The notes: generated from the letters alone by a model not told the origin. 56,151 bases of DNA from an uncultured Bacteroidales bacterium (GCA_902782665.1 CACZOA010000043.1:1-56151); one strand, 5' to 3'. Shown: positions 45,668 through 54,866, counted from the first letter of the stretch. Made by a program: numbers and translations.

Positions 45668-46717
45668 ATGCAGATTAAAGAACTTGGAGAATTTGGATTG
45701 ATTGACAGACTTACGAAGGAGTTCCCTATCGTGAACAAGTCGACGGAATTGTCGGTTGGCGACGATTGCGCTATACTCGACTATACAGGCAAAAAAACTT
45801 TGGTAACAAAGGATTTGCTGCTTGAAGGTGTACATTTCGACCTGACATACTGCCCGCTCCTACATTTGGGTTACAAATCAGCGATTGTCAATTTTTCCGA
45901 CGTCTACGCAATGAACGGCAAACCGAAACAGATGGTTGTCGGTCTTGGAGTAAGTTCAAAGCTATGTGTGGAGGATCTTGACGAATTATATGCCGGCATG
46001 AAGATCGCATGTGAAGAGCACGGAGTCGACTTGATCGGAGGAGACACCACAGCGTCGCTGAATGGTCTCACAATAAGCATCACTTGCATCGGAGAAGGTG
46101 AGGAAGGCAAGATTGTGAAACGCAGTGGAGCGAAAGACACAGACCTTATCTGCGTTACTGGAGATCTTGGTGCCGCATATATGGGTTTGCTTCTTCTTGA
46201 AAGAGAGAAAGAGGTGTTCAACGCCGGAAAGGGTTCAGATCCAGACTTCGCAGGCAAAGAATATTTGGTGGAACGACAGTTGAAACCAAGAGCAAGAAAA
46301 GATATAATAGAGTCGTTGGAGCGTATCAACGTCGTCCCTACATCAATGATGGATATTTCAGACGGTTTGTCGTCTGAGTTGCTCCACATCTGCAAAGCGA
46401 GCCACGTAGGATGCCGAATCTATGAGGACCGTATTCCTATCGACTACCTGACAGCACAGATGGCTGAGGAGATGAATATGAACATGACTATGGCCGCCAT
46501 GAACGGTGGTGAGGATTATGAGCTTCTGTTCACTATTCCGCTTTCAATGCACGACACATTCAAAGCTTTGACTGAAGTCACTCTTCCTGGTGTGCCTCGT
46601 CCTGACATCAAAATCATCGGTCACATCACAGCAGAAAACCTTGGTGCTCGAATGATCACTCGTGGAGGCGGAGAGATCGATATCCAGGCTCAGGGATGGA
46701 ACTCGCTAAAAGAATGA
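45668..46717 (+). CDS. thiL: Thiamine-monophosphate kinase
   Basis: The 349-residue protein has the ThiL/PurM-fold signatures: LGEFGLIDRLTK at the N-terminus, VGDDCAI (metal-binding Asp pair), SDVYAMNGKP, DLIGGDTTAS, MDISDGLSSEL and the C-terminal NGGEDYELLFTI. It phosphorylates thiamine monophosphate to the active cofactor thiamine diphosphate with ATP. No other thi genes are near. Its terminator (46745-46771) is part of a ~90-bp sequence repeated after the DUF1016 gene. Confidence 0.96.
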   Translation: MQIKELGEFGLIDRLTKEFPIVNKSTELSVGDDCAILDYTGKKTLVTKDLLLEGVHFDLTYCPLLHLGYKSAIVNFSDVYAMNGKPKQMVVGLGVSSKLCVEDLDELYAGMKIACEEHGVDLIGGDTTASLNGLTISITCIGEGEEGKIVKRSGAKDTDLICVTGDLGAAYMGLLLLEREKEVFNAGKGSDPDFAGKEYLVERQLKPRARKDIIESLERINVVPTSMMDISDGLSSELLHICKASHVGCRIYEDRIPIDYLTAQMAEEMNMNMTMAAMNGGEDYELLFTIPLSMHDTFKALTEVTLPGVPRPDIKIIGHITAENLGARMITRGGGEIDIQAQGWNSLKE

Positions 46718-46728
46718 TAAATTATAAC

Positions 46729-46817
46729 TGTGAAATGCAGAATAAGACGGGGCGATGCTCCGTCTTTTTTTATTTAATCATTCCCCTATTAAGCATTACG
46801 AATCATGAATTAAAAAG
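46729..46817 (+). repeat. Direct repeat, left copy, containing the thiL terminator
   Basis: It starts TGTGAAATGCAGAAT, holds the hairpin AGACGGGGC-GAT-GCTCCGTCT with T-run (46745-46771) and ends in ATGAATTAAAAAG. It is ~90% identical to 48043-48139, with one short insertion in the right copy. The two copies bracket the DUF1016 nuclease gene. Confidence 0.85.
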
Positions 46818-46864
46818 AATTACAATTGCCGTATAAAATCACGGTTATTGTTTGTGTGCAAATC

Positions 46865-46896
46865 TTTGCATATTACAATATTTTCCGCTATTTTTG
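46865..46896 (+). promoter_or_regulatory. Consensus promoter of the DUF1016 nuclease gene
   Basis: TTTG (46865-46868), 20 bases, TATTTTTG (46889-46896). The predicted start site near 46903 makes the ATG at 46937 the likely start, with a ~34-base leader. Confidence 0.75.
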
Positions 46897-46936
46897 TTGT
46901 GGATTAGCAATGAATTTTGTTTCGTTATTTATAAAA

Positions 46937-48001
46937 ATGGGAAAAGGAAAAGAAATCGTACAAGAAAACACAGAAATGTTGTTGTTTTCTGATGTTTGTG
47001 GCATTATCGACAATGGTCGAAAACGTATCGCTGTCTATGTCAACTCTGAAATCTGCTTAACAAAATGGCATGTGGGCAAACGCATCAAAGAAGATGTGCT
47101 TTACAATCAGCGTGCTGAATATGGAAAACAGATTGTTAAGAATCTGGCTGCTAAATTGACAACGAAGTATGGCAGTGGATGGAATCTTAGAAACATTCAA
47201 CATTGTTTACGAGTTGCATATACATTTTCAGAAGAAGAAATTGTGTACGCAGTGCGTACACAATTCAGTTGGACACATATTCGTTCACTCGTCTCAGTAA
47301 CAGATCCTCTTGCTCGCCAATTCTATATGGAAATGTGTAGACTTGAGCATTGGGACACTCGAACTTTAGATGCCAAAATTGACAGTCAATTATATGAAAG
47401 AACAGCCATCAGTCGTAAGCCTGAAGATGTCATCAAAAAAGAACTTGACAACCTTAAAGATGACAACACATTGAATCCAGACCTTGTATTTAAAAGCAGT
47501 TATTTTCTTGACATGCTTGGATTACCTGATGTCTTTACAGAAAAAGATCTGGAGAGTTCCATCGTCACCCAAATGCAAAGTTTTATTTGCGAAATGGGAA
47601 CAGACTTTGCTTTTATTGGCAGACAGAAACGTATCACTGTCGATGCCATTGACTACTACATCGACCTACTATTCTACCACAGAACTCTTCGTCGTTTGGT
47701 AGCAATCGACTTGAAATTAGGGGAATTCAAACCAGAACATGAAGGTCAAATGTTGCTTTATTTACGTTACTTAAATAAAAATGAACGTAAAGAAGGAGAA
47801 CTGTCTCCAATCGGGTTAGTTCTTTGTAGCGAAGGAAACACCGAACATGTTGAATATTTGATGTTAGATGAAGACAGTCCAATCAAAGTAGCTCAATACT
47901 ACACTCAACTACCTGACAAAAAATTGCTTGCTGAAAAAATGCAACGTGCGATTGCTATTGCCCGTGAACATTTCGCTGAACAAAATGCAAAAGGGAAATA
48001 A
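46937..48001 (+). CDS. DUF1016/YhcG-family PD-(D/E)XK nuclease
   Basis: The protein has 354 residues from the ATG at 46937, the first good start after the promoter. The N-terminal DUF1016 domain (about 15-180) has ICLTKWHVGKRIKEDVLYNQRAEYGKQIV and the HIRSLVSV segment. The C-terminal nuclease domain has KDLESSIVTQMQSFICEMGTDFAFIGRQKRI, YIDLLFYHRTLRRLVAIDLKLGEF and PIGLVLCSEGN. The active-site Glu of E-x-K is Asp here (IDLK). Such nucleases occur as stand-alone genes, and in restriction and defence islands; their role is not settled. It is bracketed by ~90-bp direct repeats, as if inserted behind thiL. It is intact, unlike the DUF1016 copy at 41483. Confidence 0.88.
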   Translation: MGKGKEIVQENTEMLLFSDVCGIIDNGRKRIAVYVNSEICLTKWHVGKRIKEDVLYNQRAEYGKQIVKNLAAKLTTKYGSGWNLRNIQHCLRVAYTFSEEEIVYAVRTQFSWTHIRSLVSVTDPLARQFYMEMCRLEHWDTRTLDAKIDSQLYERTAISRKPEDVIKKELDNLKDDNTLNPDLVFKSSYFLDMLGLPDVFTEKDLESSIVTQMQSFICEMGTDFAFIGRQKRITVDAIDYYIDLLFYHRTLRRLVAIDLKLGEFKPEHEGQMLLYLRYLNKNERKEGELSPIGLVLCSEGNTEHVEYLMLDEDSPIKVAQYYTQLPDKKLLAEKMQRAIAIAREHFAEQNAKGK

Positions 48002-48042
48002 AAAGCCGCATAAAAACATCAAAAGATTATGTTATAGTCTAA

Positions 48043-48139
48043 TGTGAAATGCAGAATCAGACGGGGCAATGCTCCGTCTTTTTTATTTAATCATTCCCCT
48101 ATTATGCATTATGAATTACGAATTATGAATTAAAAAAAG
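48043..48139 (+). repeat. Direct repeat, right copy, containing a terminator
   Basis: It repeats 46729-46817, including the hairpin AGACGGGGC-AAT-GCTCCGTCT with T-run (48059-48084), with 9 extra bases (a duplicated ATGAATTA-like stretch). It ends the DUF1016 transcript. Confidence 0.85.
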
Positions 48140-48170
48140 CACCACCGTAATTATACTACGATGGTGCTTT
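48136..48170. terminator. Bidirectional terminator between DUF1016 and SulP genes
   Basis: AAAGCACCA(C)CGTA and TACGATGGTGCTTT form a long stem with flanking As and Ts, serving mainly the minus-strand SulP gene. Confidence 0.85.
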
Positions 48171-48250
48171 TCATCAGCAAAACAACAATTTATATCAAAA
48201 TCAGTAGAAACAGGGCTCGCCCCATTCTAACAGATTAGATGATTATTCGT

Positions 48251-49978
48251 TTAAGCGTTCAATTTAGGGTTTGAAACTCCATTTACGTAAGCCTCAGCCT
48301 TCTCCAACGCGATGTTGATATTAGCGCAGATGTATTCCTCACCGATAATCTTATCAACTCCTGCTTTGTGAAGCGTTGCATGGACGTGGTTGTTCACACC
48401 AGAAAGGATCACCTGGATTCCTGCTTTGTGCGACTGATGACAAAGTTCAGAAAGGTTGTGCATTCCTGTTGAATCGATGAATGGAACTTTTCTCATACGG
48501 ATAATTCTCACCTTTGGTGTTTCAGCCACCGCACTCATCACATCATCAAACTTAGTTGCCACTCCGAAGAAGTATGGTCCGTCGATCTCATAAACACCTA
48601 CTCCATCTGGCACCACAAGTTTCTCCTCATGAAGCTGTACGTCTGTGTTATCGCTTGGATCAATCTCCTTACCGAATACTCTGACAACTGAAGACTCGTT
48701 TGTACGACGTAGGAACAATACCAATGCAAGTAGCAAACCGATCTCGATTGCGATTGTAAGGTCGAAGATCACAGTCAAGAAGAATGTAGTCAAAAGCACT
48801 GAGAAATCCGACTTAGGGCTCTTAGACAATGACACAAATGTCTTCCATCCACTCATGTTGTATGATACCATCACAAGCACCGCAGCCAAACATGGCATTG
48901 GAATCAACTTAACCAAGTCACCCAAGAATAGCAAAACCAATGTCAAGATAACACAGTGTACAACACCTGCGACTGGAGTTTTACCACCATTGTTGATGTT
49001 TGTCATTGTACGGGCGATAGCTCCTGTAGCAGGGATACCACCGAAGAATGGAACCACAATATTAGCGACACCCTGACCGATAAGTTCAGTGTTGGAATTA
49101 TGTTTGTCTCCAATCACACCGTCTGCAACAATAGCAGAAAGCAAACTCTCGATAGCTCCCAACATAGCGATTGTGAACGCTGCAGGGAACAAATTCTGGA
49201 TTACGCTAAGCCAAGTCTGACCCTCAGCCAAAGCGAACTCAGGGAATCTTGGAGCAGGGAATCCAGCAGGCATCTCATAAAGATCTCCAATAGTCTTGAT
49301 TCCTGTATTATCAACATTTCCTTTGATGAAATATACAGCGATTGTGGCAATGATGATGGCAAGCAATGAACCAGGCACCTTCTTCGATATTTTTGGAGAG
49401 AAGATGATGATCAATAGACTTATTGCAGCCACTCCGAATGCCCACCAGTTGACATGAGAGAAATTCTCAAAGTAGCAGATCCACTTGTGGACGAAATCAG
49501 CAGGGACCTTCTCAATACCGAGACCAAAGAAGTCGTTCATCTGCGTAGAGAAGATTGTGAGCGCGATACCACCTGTGAAACCCACAGTCACAGGATAAGG
49601 AACAAACTTGATGATACTTCCAAGCTTGAACACACCCAACAATACCAGAATGACACCAGCCATAATAGTGGCGATCATCAGACCTGCCAATCCATGTTGC
49701 TGGATAATTCCATAGACAATTACGATAAACGCACCTGTAGGGCCACCGATCTGAACCTTAGATCCACCCAACACTGCGATAAAAAATCCTGCGATGATTG
49801 CAGTGATAAGACCCTCAGCCGGACCTACGCCGGATGCGATACCGAAAGCAATAGCCAACGGTATGGCTACGATGCCCACAACAATACCGGCCATCAGGTC
49901 AGCAGTGAATATACCACTGTTGTAGCCTTTAAGACAGTCGAAAAATTTAGGAGCAAAAGTTTTTTCCTTTAGATTCAT
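48251..49978 (-). CDS. SulP-family anion transporter with STAS domain
   Basis: The 575-residue protein starts with the SulP signature region (DLMAGIVVGIVAIPLAIAFGIASGVGPAEGLITAIIAGF). It has about 12-14 transmembrane helices to residue ~425 (including GGPTGAFIVIVYG and GGIPATGAIARTMTNINNGGKTP), then a cytoplasmic STAS domain (about 445-560) with IRMRKVPFIDSTGMHNL, whose Ser is the usual phosphorylatable STAS residue position. Members carry sulfate, bicarbonate or dicarboxylates; the substrate here is open. A -7 box (TAATTTTG, minus strand) lies at 50007-50014. Confidence 0.93.
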   Translation of the reverse strand: MNLKEKTFAPKFFDCLKGYNSGIFTADLMAGIVVGIVAIPLAIAFGIASGVGPAEGLITAIIAGFFIAVLGGSKVQIGGPTGAFIVIVYGIIQQHGLAGLMIATIMAGVILVLLGVFKLGSIIKFVPYPVTVGFTGGIALTIFSTQMNDFFGLGIEKVPADFVHKWICYFENFSHVNWWAFGVAAISLLIIIFSPKISKKVPGSLLAIIIATIAVYFIKGNVDNTGIKTIGDLYEMPAGFPAPRFPEFALAEGQTWLSVIQNLFPAAFTIAMLGAIESLLSAIVADGVIGDKHNSNTELIGQGVANIVVPFFGGIPATGAIARTMTNINNGGKTPVAGVVHCVILTLVLLFLGDLVKLIPMPCLAAVLVMVSYNMSGWKTFVSLSKSPKSDFSVLLTTFFLTVIFDLTIAIEIGLLLALVLFLRRTNESSVVRVFGKEIDPSDNTDVQLHEEKLVVPDGVGVYEIDGPYFFGVATKFDDVMSAVAETPKVRIIRMRKVPFIDSTGMHNLSELCHQSHKAGIQVILSGVNNHVHATLHKAGVDKIIGEEYICANINIALEKAEAYVNGVSNPKLNA

Positions 49979-50006
49979 CTTTTCTATCTTTTCTTAAAAA
50001 ACGGTG

Positions 50007-50014
50007 CAAAATTA
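50007..50014 (-). promoter_or_regulatory. -7 promoter box for the SulP gene
   Basis: On the minus strand it reads TAATTTTG, 28 bases before the start codon. The -33 element is not evident. Confidence 0.5.
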
Positions 50015-50254
50015 TCAAAAAAAGAGAATTTTTTATGTTTTACGACAATATTTTTAACCTAAAAGGAGAATTTTGTGAAACTTATTACACGGCAGATTGA
50101 AAAAATATGCATTTTTTGACAATCAAAAAGGGTCGAATCTCAAAAACATCCAGTTGTGTTCACAAGCCCCTATCCTCCTTGATTTGCACATCTGAAAATT
50201 TCTTTATATCTTGCCCCTTGTTAGACAAAAGATTTATTGAACAATTAAAACACA

Positions 50255-51103
50255 ATGAAAAAAGGATTGGTGTTAGAAGGTGGCGGATTGAGAGCCCTTT
50301 TTACCGCAGGAGTGATGGATGAGATGATGGAGAATGGCATCGAATTCGACGGTGCTGTAGGAGTATCTGCTGGTGCAAGTTTCGGATGCAATTACAAGTC
50401 AAAACAGATAGGAAGAGCCCTTCGTTATAATATAGATTTTAAGGATGATCCCCGCTATATGGGTATCCGATCCCTCTTGAAGACAGGAGACTGGGTCGGA
50501 GCAGAATTCAGCTACCACGTGATGCCAGTCGACTTGGATCCCGTAGATTTCGACACATACACCAACAACCCAATGGAGTTTCATGTGGTTTGTACCGACG
50601 TCGACACGGGGAAAGCCATCTACCACAAAATTCCGACAATCGATCACGAAACATTGGATTGGGTCCGCGCGTCTGCCTCTCTACCAATTATATCCAAGCC
50701 AGTATGCATAAATGGCAAGAGGTTGCTGGATGGAGGGATGGCCGACTCCATACCTTTGGAATATTTCCAACAGCAAGGATATGAGCGTAATGTTGTGATT
50801 CTAACACAACCCAAAGGATTCAAAAAAAGATGTCCAAAGGGGATGTCTCTTTTCCGTTGGCTTTTACGAAAGACACCAGCTATCGCAGATGCCCTTGCCA
50901 CACGTCATCTTATGTACAACAGAGAATTGGATTATATCTCAGAGCAAGAGCGTCTTGGAAACACGTTAATCATCTATCCAGAAAAAGAGTTGCCAATCGG
51001 CCGTATTGAGCAAGACGAAGCGAAAATGCGTAATGTCTACCAAATGGGCCGAGACATAGCAAAAACAAAAATGACAGAAATCAAAAAATTCTTAGAGATT
51101 TAA
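50255..51103 (+). CDS. Patatin-like phospholipase
   Basis: The 282-residue protein has the oxyanion-hole motif EGGGLRALFTAGV (8-20), nucleophile motif GVSAGASFG (about 39-47) with Ser in G-x-S-x-G, and the catalytic Asp in DGGMADSIPLE. The Ser-Asp dyad is complete. It has no signal peptide, so it is probably cytoplasmic or membrane-associated, hydrolysing acyl esters of phospholipids. It resembles the YjjU/RssA group. The C-terminal ~80 residues are helical and charged. It is divergent from SulP and convergent with the alcohol dehydrogenase gene. Confidence 0.9.
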   Translation: MKKGLVLEGGGLRALFTAGVMDEMMENGIEFDGAVGVSAGASFGCNYKSKQIGRALRYNIDFKDDPRYMGIRSLLKTGDWVGAEFSYHVMPVDLDPVDFDTYTNNPMEFHVVCTDVDTGKAIYHKIPTIDHETLDWVRASASLPIISKPVCINGKRLLDGGMADSIPLEYFQQQGYERNVVILTQPKGFKKRCPKGMSLFRWLLRKTPAIADALATRHLMYNRELDYISEQERLGNTLIIYPEKELPIGRIEQDEAKMRNVYQMGRDIAKTKMTEIKKFLEI

Positions 51104-51107
51104 TCGT

Positions 51108-51228
51108 AGGGCGATGCCTTGTGCTCGCCCTTTCTAATTTCATTGTGGTTGCCCTTACAAAAAAAGAGACGCCGCAATGCGACGTCTCTACATTATACCT
51201 AAACAGGGCGAGCACAAGGCATCGCCCT
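51108..51228. repeat. 121-bp element with perfect 24-bp inverted ends and an inner hairpin
   Basis: The ends (51108-51131 and 51205-51228; left end begins AGGGCGATGCC, right end finishes GGCATCGCCCT) are exact reverse complements. Inside lies a GAGACG-family hairpin at 51165-51189. The element fills the gap between convergent genes. It has no open frame and is MITE-like in form; it may also act as a bidirectional terminator. Confidence 0.85.
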
Positions 51229-51256
51229 TACATAAATTCAAACAAATCTTTTGATC

Positions 51257-52429
51257 TTATAAAGCCAATCTGTAGATATTCTCCACATCCTTGCTTGTAA
51301 GCTGCACAAAGCCGCCTGTCTTACCAGTCTCGCCAAGTCCAAACGTCTTCACAAGATATGGGATATCGCTCTCTTTCGCTCCAAGTTCAGAAAAATTGAT
51401 CGGCATACCGATTGATTTCAAGAAACTGCGGAATGCGGCAATACCTTCAAGAGCTGTCTTCTTAGGATCCGAGAAATCCATCTTACAATTCCATACTCTG
51501 CATGCCATTTGCGCGAAACGCATAACATTATGGTCTACTACGTATGTCATCCACGCTGGCATAATGACTGCCAAACCAGCTCCGTGTGCACAATCATACA
51601 AAGCGGAAAGTTCATGTTCGATGCCATGACTATTCCAATCCTGCTCTCTTCCTACACCTACGATATTATTATGAGCCACCATACCTGCCCACATAATATT
51701 GGCACGTGCCTGATAATCGTTAGGATCTTTTATCACCTTAGGAGTCTCCTCAATCATTGATAAAAGCACCGCTTCACAAAGACGGTCGGTAGTCTGAACA
51801 TCTGTTGTATTAGTGAAATATCTTTCAAAGACGTGGGCCATGATATCTGTAGCTCCACAAGCTGTCTGATATGCAGGAAGAGTTGTTGTCAATTGTGGAT
51901 TAAGGACAGAAAATTTCGGACGGATACAATCACCACTTGCACCACGCTTCAACATTCCGTTCTCATGAGTGATTACAGAGTCGCCAGAGCCTTCACTTCC
52001 TGCAGCAGCGATAGTCAATACCGTGCCGACTGGCAATGCCTTCTTTGGACGTGATTTTCCGCTGTAGAAATCCCAGAAATCGCCATCGTAACATACTCCC
52101 ATAGCGATCGCTTTAGCAGAGTCGATAGCAGAGCCTCCTCCGACAGCAAGGATAAAGTCTACATTCTCCTTTTTACATAGGTCTATTCCCTCATACACCT
52201 TTCCAGAACGTGGATTTGGAGTGACTCCTCCGAGTTCACAGAATTGGACTCCAGCATCAGCAAGGGACGTCTTTACACGGTCGAGCAAACCAGAACGTTT
52301 CACAGAGCCTCCACCATAGTGAATAAGGACTTTTGAGCCTCCGAATTCTTTAACCAATGCCCCGCACTTTCCCTCTGTCTCCTTGCCAAACACAAATTTG
52401 GTAGGACTGTAAAATGAAAAATTCTCCAT
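51257..52429 (-). CDS. Iron-containing alcohol dehydrogenase (NADH-dependent butanol dehydrogenase type)
   Basis: The 390-residue protein starts MENFSFYSPTKFVFGKETEGKCG. It has the NAD(P)-binding GGGSVKRSGLLDRV and GGGSAIDSAKAIAMG, and the iron-ligand region ATDIMAHVFERYF with HGIEHELSALYDCAHGAGLAV (His ligands). It belongs to the YqhD/BdhA branch of group III alcohol dehydrogenases and reduces aldehydes to alcohols with NAD(P)H, in fermentation or aldehyde detoxification. It is monocistronic; the GH9 terminator lies upstream. Confidence 0.93.
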   Translation of the reverse strand: MENFSFYSPTKFVFGKETEGKCGALVKEFGGSKVLIHYGGGSVKRSGLLDRVKTSLADAGVQFCELGGVTPNPRSGKVYEGIDLCKKENVDFILAVGGGSAIDSAKAIAMGVCYDGDFWDFYSGKSRPKKALPVGTVLTIAAAGSEGSGDSVITHENGMLKRGASGDCIRPKFSVLNPQLTTTLPAYQTACGATDIMAHVFERYFTNTTDVQTTDRLCEAVLLSMIEETPKVIKDPNDYQARANIMWAGMVAHNNIVGVGREQDWNSHGIEHELSALYDCAHGAGLAVIMPAWMTYVVDHNVMRFAQMACRVWNCKMDFSDPKKTALEGIAAFRSFLKSIGMPINFSELGAKESDIPYLVKTFGLGETGKTGGFVQLTSKDVENIYRLAL

Positions 52430-52485
52430 AATAGTATAAATAAATTCTAAATTATAAATGCGAAATGAAAAATGTGAGATAAAAA

Positions 52486-52513
52486 AAGGAGACGCGGGAA
52501 TACACGTCTCCTT
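52486..52513 (-). terminator. Terminator of the GH9 cellulase gene, GAGACG family
   Basis: AAGGAGACG and CGTCTCCTT form a perfect 9-bp stem around CGGGAATACA, followed by a T-run on the minus strand. Confidence 0.82.
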
Positions 52514-52528
52514 ATATTATGAGTAATA

Positions 52529-54298
52529 TTACTCTTTAATCAACTTGAATGTCTTCTGACCTCCGTCAAAGTTCACCTTCAACACATAGATTCCACGTGG
52601 CAATGAAGATGTGTAAATCACAGTTGGAGTGAAACCGATCATGCTTTCAGCAGCGACTGTCTGACCGTTGATGTTGACAATGCTGATCTCTGCTCTACCG
52701 TCGTATCCGATCTCTACAGGATCAACGATAACATAATCATCAAATACAGTTGGGTAAACATTGAAATTTGTATTTCTTACCTCTGCGACACCACTCATAT
52801 TCGGATCCAGTTTTTCTACTATACTTGCGATCGCCATGATAAATGGAGCGTTATAGTCACATCCACCTTCAGTCTCTGTATATGAAGCACCACCCTCTAC
52901 AACATTTTCAAATATTCCTGTACCAGAAGGTCCTCCAATCACACCACCACTAGCGAACATATAATCACATGTATTCTTTATGTTTGAAGGCGGATTGTCA
53001 TTTCTTCCCATCGCATTTCTATGATGTATACGGAAATGCATATCTCCCTTGAATCCATGCAAGAAAGTGTGGTTGAACTCGTTCTTTCCTAACACATAGT
53101 CAACAATACGATCACGGAATCCTTTTGCCTCATCAACATTCTGAGAAGATGTGATCACCCCGTCTTCTACAAGTTTAACATACAAAGCGGCAGCTGTAGC
53201 TCCACCTAGGGCCAACTTGTTTGTTCCCCATCGGCTTGAATAGTAAGGGAATCCATTCGGATCACTTTTAGCCTTGTCCAAATGTAAACCATATACATTC
53301 TTCTCAAGGAAACTTACATAAGTTCCACCGGCTCCATTATTCAAACTTTTGTCTATTCTTGCAAGATAATAATAAACGAAGTCTGTCATAGTATCCCATG
53401 CAAGAGGTGAGTTAGACTCCCATTTTCCAGCAAGATAAGATTTAGCGTCCGCCAAATAACTATCCTCACCTGTCAAATTATAAAGCATGACAGCTGCAAG
53501 CGACAACTCGTCAGTCCACTCTGTGTTGGGAGATCCATAAAACTCAGGAATTGGAGCCTGTGCGTCTTTATTTTTCTTAGCGAACACATATCCATCAATA
53601 GCCGCTTTCTTACACTTAGCCGCATAATCAGCATCAGGATAATGTTTAGCCATCAGACAAAGAGCTGAAACATAGTTTGCAGCCTGAGGTCCTCCTATAG
53701 ATGAAGATGTCCAAACAGGACGTGGATCACCACCATTATCAACAGATTGCTCACTCTGCTTTGACGAAGTCATCCATACCCTGTGGTCACTGGCATCACC
53801 AACATAATAGCAGAACTCACCGTTTGGCAAGAAACACTTCATGAAATAGTCAGTCGCTATCTTTGCCTCGTCCAATACATCAGGAATACCATTCTTCGGA
53901 CCATATTCAGCATCATAATTATCCTGGAACGCTTTTGGCCAAATATCATATGCTGCAAGCAAAGAGAATGCTGCATATCCCATTGTTGTACCAACCTTGA
54001 TATGGTCACCACAGTCGTGCCATCCTCCTGTAAGATCGTAACTGCCATTGCCACCGCCATTCACTTTTCCTTGTCCATCTTTGACATGACAATACTTCTT
54101 TGATACGCTCGAATTATCATGAAGCATCCAGTTATGTGTGTCACCACAACGCTGACCGCCATAAAACTTCAAGCCCATGTTGATAGCCTCTCTATAATCC
54201 GTTGCTTGATATCCGTAAGAATATGATGAAAAGCCGTCGAAAGCAAACGATGTTGCCGACAATGCCGATAGAAGCGAAATTGAAATAAGTTTCTTCAT
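52529..54298 (-). CDS. GH9 endoglucanase (cellulase) with T9SS sorting domain
   Basis: The protein has about 589 residues (ATG at 54298; an ATG two codons upstream is also possible), with signal peptide MKKLISISLLSALSATSFA. The GH9 (alpha/alpha)6 catalytic domain (about 25-500) has GGWHDCGDHIKVG (catalytic base Asp region), YGPKNGIPDVLDEAK, HFRIHHRNAMG, and the catalytic acid Glu in ETEGGCDYNAPFI. There is no N-terminal Ig-like or CBM module. A T9SS C-terminal domain (about 515-589: NVYPTVFDDYVIV to KTFKLIKE) directs surface export. It hydrolyses beta-1,4-glucan. It starts 50 bases behind tRNA-Arg on the same strand, with no recognisable promoter between them. Confidence 0.95.
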   Translation of the reverse strand: MKKLISISLLSALSATSFAFDGFSSYSYGYQATDYREAINMGLKFYGGQRCGDTHNWMLHDNSSVSKKYCHVKDGQGKVNGGGNGSYDLTGGWHDCGDHIKVGTTMGYAAFSLLAAYDIWPKAFQDNYDAEYGPKNGIPDVLDEAKIATDYFMKCFLPNGEFCYYVGDASDHRVWMTSSKQSEQSVDNGGDPRPVWTSSSIGGPQAANYVSALCLMAKHYPDADYAAKCKKAAIDGYVFAKKNKDAQAPIPEFYGSPNTEWTDELSLAAVMLYNLTGEDSYLADAKSYLAGKWESNSPLAWDTMTDFVYYYLARIDKSLNNGAGGTYVSFLEKNVYGLHLDKAKSDPNGFPYYSSRWGTNKLALGGATAAALYVKLVEDGVITSSQNVDEAKGFRDRIVDYVLGKNEFNHTFLHGFKGDMHFRIHHRNAMGRNDNPPSNIKNTCDYMFASGGVIGGPSGTGIFENVVEGGASYTETEGGCDYNAPFIMAIASIVEKLDPNMSGVAEVRNTNFNVYPTVFDDYVIVDPVEIGYDGRAEISIVNINGQTVAAESMIGFTPTVIYTSSLPRGIYVLKVNFDGGQKTFKLIKE

Positions 54299-54347
54299 AC
54301 GCATTTATGTTATTAAGGGACCCCTATTAATCCCTGATTATTATTTG

Positions 54348-54419
54348 TAGCCTCGCCGGGAATCGAACCCGGATCTAAAGTTTAGGAAACTCGTATTCTA
54401 TCCGTTGAACTACGAAGCC
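54348..54419 (-). tRNA. tRNA-Arg (anticodon CCT)
   Basis: The 72-nt cloverleaf reads on the minus strand: acceptor GGCTTCG/CGAGGCT (two wobble pairs), U8-A9, D-arm GTTC..GAAT, anticodon loop TTCCTAA with CCT, T-arm CCGGG-TTCGATT-CCCGG, discriminator A. CCA is not encoded. The anticodon stem has one mismatch at its outer end. Confidence 0.93.
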
Positions 54420-54682
54420 ATCGCCAAATTAGCAAGGCAAAGTTAATATTTTTTATCGCACCACCAAAACAAATATGTGTTTTGTAAAGGCAATGATTAC
54501 ATCCGACCATTCCTAAAATAGCGAAAACAAACGAAGATACAATTTATTGATAAAATAACGTGAGTCCGAATTGTAATCTGCGAATCATTTTCCACTTTAT
54601 GATTGAGTTTTCATCTCTTTTCTTCATAAAAAGGCACAGCCTTTCTCTGTAACCTTTGTGCCTCTGTGGTTTTATTAAATTT

Positions 54683-54742
54683 GTGCTCGCCTACGGCTCG
54701 CACGTGTGGAGGAGTTAGGACGTTCCGTCCTTAACAATCCTC
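54683..54742 (-). repeat. Dispersed ~60-bp repeat, copy B (inverted)
   Basis: This is the reverse complement of the sequence at 8316-8375 with about ten differences. It contains the near-palindromes GTGCTCGCCTACGGCTCGCAC and TTAGGACGTTCCGTCCTTAA. The rest of 54420-54811 shows no gene. Confidence 0.75.
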
Positions 54743-54811
54743 ATTTATGACACTTCAACTATCATTTTTCTTCTATTTTTATTTCGTCTCGAATTGACGT
54801 TAAAATAAAAA

Positions 54812-54846
54812 TGGGGAGCATCTCCATTTATTTTGATGCTCCCCCA
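54812..54846 (-). terminator. Terminator of the FISUMP-type gene
   Basis: TGGGGAGCATC and GATGCTCCCCCA pair around a 12-base loop, followed on the minus strand by an AT-rich tract. Confidence 0.75.
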
Positions 54847-54866
54847 TAAATAAATTTTATATTATC

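Noticed and set aside
41238-48139. Prophage or integrative element
   Set aside because: No integrase, transposase, structural or mobilisation genes and no attachment-site pair were found; housekeeping genes (thiL, hsp20) are interspersed.
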